A program made the translations under genes and the position numbers. A model generated the notes under the pieces. It was given only the letters and a program-made list of their open reading frames with translations. It was not told the origin of the DNA and made no database searches. From Streptomyces sp. MMG1533 (GTDB lineage Bacteria > Actinomycetota > Actinomycetes > Streptomycetales > Streptomycetaceae), in assembly GCF_001279775.1 (NCBI RefSeq), contig NZ_LGDG01000228.1, positions 11,974 through 75,973 on the forward strand: a stretch of 64,000 nt of DNA, written 5' to 3'. Within the stretch, counting starts at the first letter, position 1. The number at the start of each line of letters is the position of its first letter. This document shows, in pieces, positions 25,180-33,206 of this stretch.

Positions 25180-26571
25180 TCAGTGCCCGGACCCGCGCTC
25201 CCCACGGATCTGGCTCACGACCCGTGCCACCGTCTGCCGTACCGCCTCCGTCTCCGTGAGGAAGTGCCAGTAGTCCGGGTGGCGGCCCTCCAGCGTGCCG
25301 ATCGCGCGGTCGAGGCGGACGACCGCGTCGTCCAGGGGGCGCGCGTGCTGCGGGTCGGGGGTGTGGCGGCCGGCCATGGCGAGCCGCTGGGCGTCGCGGA
25401 TGGCGAAGCGGGTGCGGTCGATCTCCTGCTGAGGGTCCTTCTGCACGGCGTTCAGCCGGTGCAGTCGGTCCCCGGCGGCGGAGACCGACTCGTCGGTCGT
25501 GTTCAGCAGCGCCCGGACCGTCGACAGCAGGGCGGTCGCGTCCGGCCAGCGCTGTTCGTCGCGGGCGGCGCGGGCCTCGCGCAGCTTCAGCTCGGCCTGC
25601 GCCACGTTCTCCGCGGCCTGGTCCGGCACGTGCTGCAGGTCCTGCCAGCAGGCGGCCACGAAGCGGCGCCGCAGCTCGCTCAGGATCGGGTCGACCTGCC
25701 CGGCGCGGGTGGTGAGGGCCTGGGCACGGGTGCGCAGGGAGACCAGCCGGTGGTCGATCTCGGCGGCCCGCTCCGGAAGCCGCTCGGCCTCGACCCGGAC
25801 CGATGCGGCCTCCCGCGCCACGTACTCGGCGCGCTCCAGGGTCTGGGGGACGCCGTGCGCTCCGGCGCCCTGGTTCAGCCTGGTCAGCTCGGGCCCGAGG
25901 GCGGCGAGCCGGGCGGCCAGGTCGTCCGCCTTCAGCCCCGATCCCCGTACGGCATCGAGGGCGTTGGACGCGGCCAGCAGGCCCTGCCGGGCCCGCTCGA
26001 CGGCCGGGGCGAGGCGGGCCAGCTGGGTCTCGGCCTTGCCGAGCAGCGGCCCGAGCCCGGCCGTGAACCGGTCCAGGTCCTGCTTGACCCGGCCCAGTTC
26101 GTCCTTGGCCTGGGCGAGCGCGGTGCGGGCCTGCGAGGCGGCCGAGGCCTCCAGGTCGTCGCGGTCGAGGTCGTGTGCGTCGACGGCGTTGATGTACTGG
26201 TGGCTGGCCTCGTCGATGCGGTTGCTGATCGCCTGGAAGTCGGCGACCGCGCGCCGGGCGGCGGGGGAGTCGTCGACGGCCGTGATGGTCTCTATCGAGA
26301 TCCGCAGATCGCGCTGGGCGGTGTCCAGCTCGTAGAACGCGGCCGCGGCGGCGTCCTTCGCGGCCTGCGCCTCGGCCCGCTGGCTCTCCGCGCGTCCGCC
26401 GAACCAGCGCCGGGTGCCGCTGCCGCCGCCGCTCGCGAAGGCGGCGGGCAGTGTGAGCGCGACGAGGAGCGGCAGTCCGAGCAGGGTGAGGGTGTCCCGC
26501 AGCGCGTGACGCACAGGATGGTGTGCGCGCGGCACCAACGGCGAGTACGGCTGCGAAGGTGTCGCCGTCAC
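25180..26571 (-). CDS. Membrane-anchored coiled-coil protein of unknown function
   Basis: 463 residues from GTG 26571 (GAGAGGGA just upstream). A basic N-terminal tail leads to one membrane helix (LTLLGLPLLVALTLPAAFAS, about residues 28-48). The rest is almost entirely alpha-helical, Ala/Glu/Arg-rich coiled coil with no catalytic motif that I recognise. The topology is therefore a single anchor with a long helical domain, probably extracytoplasmic or peri-membrane. It lies 75 bases downstream of the DUF4097-type lipoprotein gene on the same strand, so the two may form an envelope-related operon. I do not recognise a named family. Confidence 0.65.
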   Translation of the reverse strand: MTATPSQPYSPLVPRAHHPVRHALRDTLTLLGLPLLVALTLPAAFASGGGSGTRRWFGGRAESQRAEAQAAKDAAAAAFYELDTAQRDLRISIETITAVDDSPAARRAVADFQAISNRIDEASHQYINAVDAHDLDRDDLEASAASQARTALAQAKDELGRVKQDLDRFTAGLGPLLGKAETQLARLAPAVERARQGLLAASNALDAVRGSGLKADDLAARLAALGPELTRLNQGAGAHGVPQTLERAEYVAREAASVRVEAERLPERAAEIDHRLVSLRTRAQALTTRAGQVDPILSELRRRFVAACWQDLQHVPDQAAENVAQAELKLREARAARDEQRWPDATALLSTVRALLNTTDESVSAAGDRLHRLNAVQKDPQQEIDRTRFAIRDAQRLAMAGRHTPDPQHARPLDDAVVRLDRAIGTLEGRHPDYWHFLTETEAVRQTVARVVSQIRGERGSGH

Positions 26572-26646
26572 ATCCCTCTCCCGTGCTGTGATTCGTCCTG
26601 GCCCGCTGTCATTCTCCCACCGGTAGAGGACGAACACACGGGCCGG

Positions 26647-27417
26647 TCAGTTCGCCTTTCGGACCGTTACTTTGCCGTCGCCGGTCCGTGCGGACACCAC
26701 ATGGGGGCTGGAGTCGTCCCGGGGCACCGATATGTCCTCGGCGCCGTCGCCGGTCTTGGTCGTCACCCGGTACGTGGCGTCGGGCAGCGCGATCGTCACG
26801 GAGCCGTCGCCGGTGCGGGACTCCACCAGGTCCGGTACGACGGCCAGTTCGAGGTGGACCGAGCCGTCACCGGTCTGGGCGCGCACCTTGCGCGAGGAGA
26901 CGTCCGCGCGCACCGAGCCGTCGCCGGTGTGCAGCTCCAGCGGCCCGTCGGAGTCGGTGACACGCACGGAACCGTCGCCGGTGCGGATGTTCAGCGCGTC
27001 CTCGAAGCCCCGCGCGCGCACGCTGCCGTCGCCGTCCACCACGTTCACCTTGATGCCGCGCGGTACCTCGATCCGGTGCTTGGCCGCGCAGTCGGCGACC
27101 ACGCCCGTGCACTCGAGCCGCAGCTTCAGCCGGTCCTCCTTCATGGACCAGGTGACCTTGGGGTCCTTGCCCATGGCGACCGTGCCCTGGAACCAGCGGG
27201 TGACCTCGACCGTGCCCGCCTTGTGCGAGTCGGCGGCGATGATCTCCAGTGCGGAGTCGTCGGAGTCGATCGTGAGCGTGTCGCCCCGCAGGGCGAAGGA
27301 GCGCCGGTCGGGATCCTTGTCGTCGGCGGCGGAGGCGCCACAGGCGGTGGCACCGGCGACGAGGGCCGTGACGACACCGGCTACGGCGAGGGCACGGACG
27401 GGAACGGTACGGGCCAT
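26647..27417 (-). CDS. DUF4097-like beta-repeat lipoprotein
   Basis: 256 residues. An N-terminal signal peptide ends at a Cys (VAGATAC, residue 26), a probable lipobox. The mature part is a right-handed beta-helix-like adhesin fold with seven spaced copies of [DT]GDG: DGDGSV, four TGDGSV, TGDGAE and TGDGKV, about 20 residues apart. This is the DUF4097/DUF2807 pattern. It is expected to be lipid-anchored on the outer face of the membrane; its partner is unknown. Good Shine-Dalgarno (GGGGGAG) before ATG 27417. Confidence 0.8.
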   Translation of the reverse strand: MARTVPVRALAVAGVVTALVAGATACGASAADDKDPDRRSFALRGDTLTIDSDDSALEIIAADSHKAGTVEVTRWFQGTVAMGKDPKVTWSMKEDRLKLRLECTGVVADCAAKHRIEVPRGIKVNVVDGDGSVRARGFEDALNIRTGDGSVRVTDSDGPLELHTGDGSVRADVSSRKVRAQTGDGSVHLELAVVPDLVESRTGDGSVTIALPDATYRVTTKTGDGAEDISVPRDDSSPHVVSARTGDGKVTVRKAN

Positions 27418-27667
27418 GACGATCTCCCCCTGGGACGAGCGGCGAAGCCTCTGCTACGACGCTCTTCGACCGTACGGATCCCGGGTCCGCGCAGGCATCC
27501 GGGCCGCTCCCGGATTCCAGGTGGGGATAACCCCCGTAGGTGTCCCTTACACAGGACTGTTGCACGGGACTGCGGTACGGGACTGCTGCACGGGACTGCG
27601 GTACGGGACCGCGCGATACGGGTTTGCGGGACAGTGCCCCGGGCAATGTAGGCTGTCGACTCGTCTC

Positions 27668-27739
<72 letters not shown>

Positions 27740-27745
27740 CACCGA

Positions 27746-27783
27746 CGAGAAGACCCCGGCCGCTCACGGCCGGGGTCTTCTCG
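27746..27783. terminator. Strong hairpin between tRNA-Val and a convergent gene
   Basis: A 17-bp perfect stem (GAGAAGACCCCGGCCG and its complement, plus one outer pair) with a CTCA loop starts 6 bases after the tRNA. It terminates the tRNA and, read the other way, the gene at 27786. Confidence 0.85.
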
Positions 27784-27785
27784 GT

Positions 27786-28166
27786 TCAGGACTTCTCTTC
27801 CTCCGGCTTCTCCGGGTTCTCCGGCTTCCACGGGTTCTCCGGAGTCTCGTGCGCGTGCTTCAGCTTCATGCGGGCGTCCACCCGCTCCGCGCCCGCGACC
27901 TCCGCCCAGAAGCGGTGGCCGCTCACGAAGACCGCGAGTTCGTGCTCCCGTCGGCGGAGCTTCTCCACCGAGGCCTGTTCGTCGGCCGTCCAGCCGGGGG
28001 AGGCGGGGCGCTCCACCTTGCGCCAGCCGCCCGCGTCACTGAAACCGTCCAGGGGCTCGACCGACCAGGGAAGCCGCTTCAGCAGGGCCGACAGCTCGGC
28101 CCGGACCTGATGCAGCTCCTCCTGACCGGCGAGCAGGTCACTCGGAAAGTCATAGGTCGTAGCCAC
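27786..28166 (-). CDS. Conserved Streptomyces hypothetical protein
   Basis: 126 residues, GTG start at 28166. The N-terminal part is helical (DLLAGQEELHQVRAELSALL), then a Trp-rich centre (PWSVEPLDGFSDAGGWRKVE) and a second helix (SVEKLRRREHELAVFVSGHR). The last 20 residues are a Pro/Glu/Lys repeat tail (PENPWKPENPEKPEEEKS). There is no signal peptide or membrane segment. I do not recognise a characterised family, but the protein type is familiar from streptomycete genomes. Confidence 0.7.
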   Translation of the reverse strand: MATTYDFPSDLLAGQEELHQVRAELSALLKRLPWSVEPLDGFSDAGGWRKVERPASPGWTADEQASVEKLRRREHELAVFVSGHRFWAEVAGAERVDARMKLKHAHETPENPWKPENPEKPEEEKS

Positions 28167-28259
28167 GCCGCAATGCTACGCCTGTTCGATTTTGGGTGGC
28201 GAGTTCCTTCACGTGGTTCATGCGAACGGGTGTGCCGGAGTGCGGATGCCGTTCGGGGG

Positions 28260-28838
28260 TCACCGTCGGCGGCGGACCCGGTAGAGCAGGTGCAGCACCC
28301 GGTCGCCCTGGATCACCGTGTGCGGGTCGTCGAGCAGGTACTGGCCGTCGGTCGACCCGAAGTACCGCTTGCCCGAGCCGAAGACCACCGGTACGACGTC
28401 CATCGCGACCTCGTCGACCAGACCGAGGGCGAACGCCTGTCCGCCGACCTCGCCCGCCGCCACGGCGACGGTGCGGTCCCCGGCGAGTTCCTTGGCCTTC
28501 GCGATCGCCCGGGCCACGTCGTCGACGAAGTGGAACGGCGCCTCGGGGTGCCAGCCGTCGGGCCTGGGCCGGTGCGACACCACGACCACGTGCTCGCCGG
28601 CCGGCGGCTTGCCCTCCCAGCCGTTGGTGATGTCGAACACGTGGCGCCCGACCACCAACGCCCCGATGCCCGCCATCATCGGCTTGACGTACTCCGCCGA
28701 GGTCTGTGAGACCTTGGCGAACTCGCTGAGCAGGACATCGCCGTTGGAGTACCAGTCGAAGAGCGGGCCGACCTGGTCGTCCGCGTCGGCGATGAAGCCG
28801 TCCACGGAAACGACGTTGTGCATCACCACGGTGCTCAT
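28260..28838 (-). CDS. RibD C-terminal/dihydrofolate-reductase-like oxidoreductase
   Basis: 192 residues with the DHFR/RibD-C Rossmann-like fold that binds NADPH. Signature segments are VSVDGFIADADDQVGPLFDW near the N-terminus, ALVVGRHVFDITNGW (cofactor loop), then VAVAAGEVGGQAFALGLVDE and DVVPVVFGSGKRYFG. Such stand-alone proteins are not involved in riboflavin synthesis in most cases; their substrates are unknown. The start is ATG 28838 with GGGAGA five bases upstream. It is separated from the epoxide-hydrolase-like gene by about 85 bases, same strand. Confidence 0.86.
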   Translation of the reverse strand: MSTVVMHNVVSVDGFIADADDQVGPLFDWYSNGDVLLSEFAKVSQTSAEYVKPMMAGIGALVVGRHVFDITNGWEGKPPAGEHVVVVSHRPRPDGWHPEAPFHFVDDVARAIAKAKELAGDRTVAVAAGEVGGQAFALGLVDEVAMDVVPVVFGSGKRYFGSTDGQYLLDDPHTVIQGDRVLHLLYRVRRRR

Positions 28839-28922
28839 CACATCTCCCAGGTGTTCCGGGGTCTCGGGGCAGGTCTTGTACACACAGACCCGGCCCGCCC
28901 CCGAAACTCGTCGCCACGCCGT

Positions 28923-29918
28923 TCAGGCCGCGGGCAGGGCGGCCAGCCAGGCGGCGAGCAGGCGGTTGACCTCGTCCGGGCGTTCCTGCTGGATCCAGTG
29001 GCCGCAGCCTTCGAGGAGGTGGGAGGAGCGCAGGCCGGGGAGGGTGGCCGGGAAGGCCTCGATCGCGTCAGCCAGCCAGGTCGTCGAGGCGTCCAGGGTG
29101 CCGCCGAGGAACAGGGACGGCTGGGGGATCGGGGCGCCGGAGAAGTCGGCGAGGTCCCTCCAGTCGTGGTCCATGGCGCGGTAGCGGTTCAGGGCGCCGG
29201 TCAGGCCGGTGCGCTCGAACTCGCCGGCGTAGACGTCGAGTTCCGCCTCGCCGAGCCAGGCAGGCAGACGCTCGGCGGGGAAGCGGTCGCGGAGGGTCTT
29301 GCCGGGGCTGACGAAGTGCGGGTCGGGGGCGCCGGGTTCGGGCATGGTGTCGGCGGACAGGGCGGCGTAGAAGCCGGCGAGCCAGCCGCGTACGTCCGGT
29401 TCGATCTCGCGCTCGGCCCGGCCGGGCTCCTGGAAGCAGGAGACGTAGAACTCCTCCTTCCCGCCGCCCAGTCGGGCGAAGACCTCGCTCGGCAGCGGGC
29501 CGCCGGGCGGGGTGTACGGCACGCTCAGCAGGCCGACCGCGCGGAACGCGTCGGGCCTGAGCAGCGCGGAGTGTGCGGCGATGGTCGCGCCCCAGTCGTG
29601 TCCGACGACCACCGCGGAACGCTCGCCGAGGGCCTCGACCACGGCCGCGTTGTCCGCCACCAGATCGCGCAGCCGGTACGCCTCCACCGCGTCCGGCCGC
29701 GACGAACGCCCGTATCCGCGCACGTCCACGGCGACCGCGCGGTAGCCGGCCGCGGCCAGGGCCGGCAGCTGGTGACGCCACGAGTACCAGGACTCGGGAA
29801 AGCCGTGCAGCAGCAGGACCAGCGGCCCCTCGCCGAGTTCCGCGGCGTGGATGCGGCCGGCGGGGGCGGGGAGCAGGCGGTGGGTGACGTCCTTGAGCTG
29901 GGGGGTCGGCTGCGGCAT
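28923..29918 (-). CDS. Alpha/beta hydrolase, epoxide hydrolase type
   Basis: 331 residues. Oxyanion motif HGFPESWYSW (about residue 38), nucleophile elbow GHDWGATIAAH with Asp as nucleophile, and the late catalytic His in LEGCGHWIQQERPDEVN are diagnostic of soluble epoxide hydrolases and haloalkane-dehalogenase relatives. A Tyr-rich cap domain lies at about 140-250. It probably opens epoxides in the cytoplasm for detoxification or catabolism. The start is ATG 29918 with GGAGG four bases before it. A long perfect palindrome (29988-30028) lies about 70 bases upstream. Confidence 0.88.
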   Translation of the reverse strand: MPQPTPQLKDVTHRLLPAPAGRIHAAELGEGPLVLLLHGFPESWYSWRHQLPALAAAGYRAVAVDVRGYGRSSRPDAVEAYRLRDLVADNAAVVEALGERSAVVVGHDWGATIAAHSALLRPDAFRAVGLLSVPYTPPGGPLPSEVFARLGGGKEEFYVSCFQEPGRAEREIEPDVRGWLAGFYAALSADTMPEPGAPDPHFVSPGKTLRDRFPAERLPAWLGEAELDVYAGEFERTGLTGALNRYRAMDHDWRDLADFSGAPIPQPSLFLGGTLDASTTWLADAIEAFPATLPGLRSSHLLEGCGHWIQQERPDEVNRLLAAWLAALPAA

Positions 29919-29987
29919 GCGTCCTCCGTACGTGGCTTGGGTGCTACGGCTCGTACGGCGATCCTGCGGCGGTGCGGTGGCCGGGCG

Positions 29988-30028
29988 CGAGGGTTGTTGC
30001 CGATTCGGCAAATCGGCAACAACCCTCG
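29988..30028. repeat. Perfect 18-bp inverted repeat
   Basis: CGAGGGTTGTTGCCGATT (29988-30005) and its exact complement (30011-30028) flank a CGGCA spacer. TGCCGA or its complement occurs several times inside. It may be a terminator for the pseudogene upstream or an operator for the epoxide hydrolase gene. No U-tract follows. Confidence 0.8.
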
Positions 30029-30090
30029 GCGCGAGAAGGCAACCGGGGCGGCGCGAGGGCGGGCCGGCCCCGGTGACCTGGGGGTGTCGC

Positions 30091-30385
30091 TCAGCCGGTG
30101 GCGGCGTACACGAACAGGTTGTACTTCCAGCCGTCCTCCTGCTTCAGGGCGAGGGCCGCCGACCCGTTGACCAGGACCGGGGCGATGCCGGGGCTGGCCG
30201 GGGCGTCCTCGCCCGTGCGGGCGTCGAGGGCGACCGGGCCGTTCTCCGTCTCGCCGTAGACCCGGCCGTGCCAGGCCGAGGTGACCTCGGGGGCGACGCG
30301 GTCGCTCTGCTCGTCGGGGAGCTGCCAGAGGACCTTGCCGCTGCGTGCCACCCACACCCGGCCGCGCCCCGAGGAGCGGCTCGTG
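30091..30385 (-). pseudogene. C-terminal remnant of a PQQ-like beta-propeller protein
   Basis: About 88-98 residues ending at TGA 30093-30091. The motif VARSGKVLWQLP and, later, VYGETENGPVALDARTGED are the W-repeat blades of a PQQ/WD-like propeller, and the end LALKQEDGWKYNLFVYAATG looks like a natural C-terminus. Everything before the last one or two blades is missing. The open frame continues backwards straight into the 3' end of the ketopantoate-reductase gene, and no Shine-Dalgarno precedes GTG 30357. A deletion that removed the gene's 5' part and joined it to its neighbour fits best. Confidence 0.65.
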
Positions 30386-31288
30386 TCAGTGGCCGGCGTC
30401 CCTCAACTCCCTTACCAGACGGGCCGTTACGGGTGCCTTCACCCCGTGGCGCCCGGCCGCGCGCAGCAACGCTCCGCCGATCGCGTCCAGTTCGATGGGG
30501 CGGCCGGCCTCCGCGTCGCGCTGCATCGAGGACTTGGTCGCGGGCGGGAAGCTGTCGTAGCGGGCGAGCGCCTGGGCCGGGTCCGCCGGGCCGCCGCAGG
30601 CGGCGCTCACCGCCGCCGTCTCCTCCACCAGGGCCGTCAACTCCTCGCGGTACTTGGTGCGTACGTCGCCCAGCGGGAGTCCGTGACGAGTCGTCAGCAG
30701 CGCGAACGGCGCCAGGAACGACATCTTCGCCCAGAGCGCCGCCGACTCGTCCGGCAGTACGCGAGGGGCCGGGCCGGCGGCCGTGAGGGCCCCGGCCAGT
30801 GCGTCGAGCCGTTCGCGGGGGACGCCGTCGCCGGTGAGGTCGACCTCGGCGAAGGGGCTGCCGTGCTCGATCACGCCGGGCGCCACACGCGTCGACTCCA
30901 CGCGGATGACGGCGGGGGCCACGCGGTCGGGGCGGTAGCGGGTACGAAGGGTCGCGGGGTGTTCGACGCCGTTCAGGAGCGGTACCACCAGGCCGTCGCC
31001 CAGGGCCGCGGGCGGGACGCGGTCTAGGGCGGCGCCGAGGGTCGTGTGCTTGACCGCGACCAGGCAGACGTCGACCGGTTCGCGCAGGGTGGTGTCCGCC
31101 TCGACCGGGGCCGTGAAGTCGCCGAACTTCTCGCTGCGGACGCGGATTCCGGACGTGCGGAGGGTGTGTGCCGTCTCGTCGCCGGCCAGGCAGATCACGC
31201 GGTGGCCGGCGCGGGACAGGAGTGCGGCGAGCAGGCCGCCGGTGCCGCCGGGGCCCAGGACGGCCACGGTGAGTTCGTCGTTCGCCAT
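30386..31288 (-). CDS. Ketopantoate reductase family protein
   Basis: 300 residues of the ApbA/PanE family (NADPH-dependent reduction of 2-oxo acids; PanE makes pantoate for coenzyme A). The nucleotide-binding motif is VAVLGPGGTGGLLAALLSRA (GxGGxG), followed by CLVAVKHTT with the catalytic Lys and LLNGVEHPATL. The C-terminal domain contains ALWAKMSFLAPFAL and SSMQRDAEAGRPIELDAIGG, the typical second motif. It could be panE, but actinomycetes carry several family members, so the true substrate is uncertain. The 3' end abuts the propeller remnant. Confidence 0.85.
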   Translation of the reverse strand: MANDELTVAVLGPGGTGGLLAALLSRAGHRVICLAGDETAHTLRTSGIRVRSEKFGDFTAPVEADTTLREPVDVCLVAVKHTTLGAALDRVPPAALGDGLVVPLLNGVEHPATLRTRYRPDRVAPAVIRVESTRVAPGVIEHGSPFAEVDLTGDGVPRERLDALAGALTAAGPAPRVLPDESAALWAKMSFLAPFALLTTRHGLPLGDVRTKYREELTALVEETAAVSAACGGPADPAQALARYDSFPPATKSSMQRDAEAGRPIELDAIGGALLRAAGRHGVKAPVTARLVRELRDAGH

Positions 31289-31454
31289 GTTTCGGGTTCC
31301 TCTCTGGGTCGGCCCCGGGTCGGTGGCCGCCTCGGAGTGATCATTTCAGGCGCGGTTCGGTGATGGTCGTGGTTTCCGGAATCGGGCGGGGCCCGGCGGC
31401 ATTCCCTGGCGGTATTCCCCGGCGGTATTTCCGGGCGGGGGCGAGACTGGAGGT

Positions 31455-31685
31455 ATGTGCCGCAGTATCAAGACGCTACGTCCGCCCGTGCTGCCCGAGG
31501 AGGCGACCGAGGAGGAGATCCGGGCCGCCGCCCTGCAGTACGTCCGCAAGGTCTCCGGTTTCCGCGCCCCCGCCGCGCACAACCGGGAGGTGTTCGACCG
31601 GGCCGTGGAGGTGATCGCCGAGGCCACGGCGGAGTTGTTGGCCGGGTTGGAGGTGCGGGGTTCCGCTGCACAGAGGGCCGGGTAG
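31455..31685 (+). CDS. DUF2277 protein
   Basis: 76 residues with the DUF2277 opening MCRSIKTLRPP and the helical segment EEATEEEIRAAALQYVRKVS GF (read with one break), then AAHNREVFDRAVEVIAEAT. It is small and cytoplasmic, of unknown function, and conserved in actinobacteria. The Cys at residue 2 and the Lys in IKTLRPP are the most conserved positions. GGAGG lies only two bases before the ATG, so ribosome binding may be unusual. Confidence 0.85.
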   Translation: MCRSIKTLRPPVLPEEATEEEIRAAALQYVRKVSGFRAPAAHNREVFDRAVEVIAEATAELLAGLEVRGSAAQRAG

Positions 31686-31829
31686 AGCGGGTCGGGGTTC
31701 GCGGCGGTGCCGGTGTTGCTGTCGAGGGTGGGTGCGCAGCCCGGCGCCGCGGGGTGCCGCCCGCGCCCACCCGTGCCGCCCCGGCGGCACGATTGCCCTC
31801 GGGGTGGTGGCGTGGGAAGCCGCCCGTAG

Positions 31830-32459
31830 CTAGGACGCCTGCGCCGGTTCCGGCTGGCGTCGCATCACGTATGCCGCGCCCGCGCCCGCCGCGAACAGCG
31901 CCAGGACGGACACGCCCGTCGCCAGCCAGGTCGTGCCCAGCCACTGGGCGCCGAAGTAGCCGAGGGCGACGCTGTAGGCGGCCCAGGAGAGGCCGGCGAG
32001 GGCGGACCAGGGGAGGAAGTCGCGGGCGCGGCGGTGGGCGGCGCCGGCGCCGAGGGAGACGACCGAGCGGCCGGCCGGGGCGAAGCGGGCGAGGACGACC
32101 AGGGTGCCGCCGCCTCGGGCGAGGGTCGCGCCGAGACGTTCCTGCGCGCCGGTAAGTCGGGGGGAGCGGGCGATCGCGCGGTCCAGGCGGGCCCCGCCGC
32201 GCCAGGCCAGGCGGTAGGCCACCAGGTCGCCCAGCACGGACGCGGTCGTGGCGCAGAGGATGAGGGCGAGGATGTCGGGCACCTCGTGCGGCGAGACCTG
32301 GCCGGTTGCCGCGCCCGCGGCCGCGGTGGCGGCCGTGATGACGAGGACGCCGCTGGGCAGGACCGGCAGGAACACGTCCAGGAGGACGGAAGCGGCGATC
32401 ACCGCGTAGATCCATGGGCCGCCGGTCAGCAGCCCCACACTCTCCATGCTTTCCAGCAC
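31830..32459 (-). CDS. DedA/VTT-family membrane protein
   Basis: 209 residues with four to six predicted helices. The VTT (DedA) core is visible: a first helix IYAVIAASVLLDVFLPVLPS, the re-entrant region TTASVLGDLVAYRLAWRGG, and the motif FAPAGRSVVSLGAGAAHR (FxPxxR), which is the DedA arginine site used in lipid scrambling/transport. DedA proteins help to move membrane phospholipids or undecaprenyl phosphate. The start is placed at GTG 32459 because GGGGAG lies six bases upstream; the longer in-frame ATGs (32495, 32486) lack ribosome-binding sites. Confidence 0.82.
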   Translation of the reverse strand: MLESMESVGLLTGGPWIYAVIAASVLLDVFLPVLPSGVLVITAATAAAGAATGQVSPHEVPDILALILCATTASVLGDLVAYRLAWRGGARLDRAIARSPRLTGAQERLGATLARGGGTLVVLARFAPAGRSVVSLGAGAAHRRARDFLPWSALAGLSWAAYSVALGYFGAQWLGTTWLATGVSVLALFAAGAGAAYVMRRQPEPAQAS

Positions 32460-32664
32460 CGCGAACTCCCCGTGATCCCCCGTCATAACAGCCATACAGC
32501 GTACGCCTGGGGTCTGACAGGACATTCACCGGGGGCTCGTGTGTTCGGCACGACATGTTCACCCGGCTGCCGCTTCGGACCGACACGGACCCGGGGACAT
32601 GCGGCGGCGCCCGCCCCCGCGTGAGCGCGGGAACGGGCGCCGTCGTTCACGGAGCCGCCGAGGG

Positions 32665-33117
32665 TCAGGCCGCCACGGGCGTCTGTTCCGTGGCAGGCTT
32701 CCCCGCCGTCGTGGAGCGCCTGGCGAAGAGCTGGTCAAGGCCGAGGGCGCCGGAACCGGTGAAGACCAGCAGCAGGAAGGCCCAGCAGAACATCGCCGCG
32801 CCCTCGCCGTTGTTCTCCATCGGCCACAGGCCGCCCGGCTGGTGGACCTTGAAGTACGCGTAGGCCATCGCGCCCGAGGAGATGAACGAGGCGGCCCGCG
32901 TGCCCAGGCCGAGCAGTACGAGCGAGCCGCCGACCAGTTCGATCACGGCCGCGTACCAGTTGGGCCAGGCGCCGGTCTCGACCGTCTGGCCGCTGCCGCC
33001 CGCGCCACCGAGGACACCGAAGAGCGAGGCGGCGCCGTGGCAGGCGAAGAGCAGGCCCACGACGATGCGGAACAGGCCGACAGCGTACGGCTGGGCTCTG
33101 TTGAGACGTGCGGTCAT
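32665..33117 (-). CDS. DoxX-family membrane protein
   Basis: 150 residues, four predicted helices, beginning PYAVGLFRIVVGLLFACHGA, the DoxX signature. It continues AVIELVGGSLVLLGLGTRAA and GAMAYAYFKVHQPGGLWPME. DoxX proteins act in the plasma membrane; in mycobacteria a relative takes part in a superoxide-detoxifying complex. GGAG lies ahead of ATG 33117. Confidence 0.88.
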   Translation of the reverse strand: MTARLNRAQPYAVGLFRIVVGLLFACHGAASLFGVLGGAGGSGQTVETGAWPNWYAAVIELVGGSLVLLGLGTRAASFISSGAMAYAYFKVHQPGGLWPMENNGEGAAMFCWAFLLLVFTGSGALGLDQLFARRSTTAGKPATEQTPVAA

Positions 33118-33206
33118 GTGGGGGGACTCCTTCGGTCGGGCCGGTCCGTGGGGACGAGGACCGGTCTGGGGGACAGAACCGAGTGAGTGACCCAGGCTAG
33201 GAGGGC

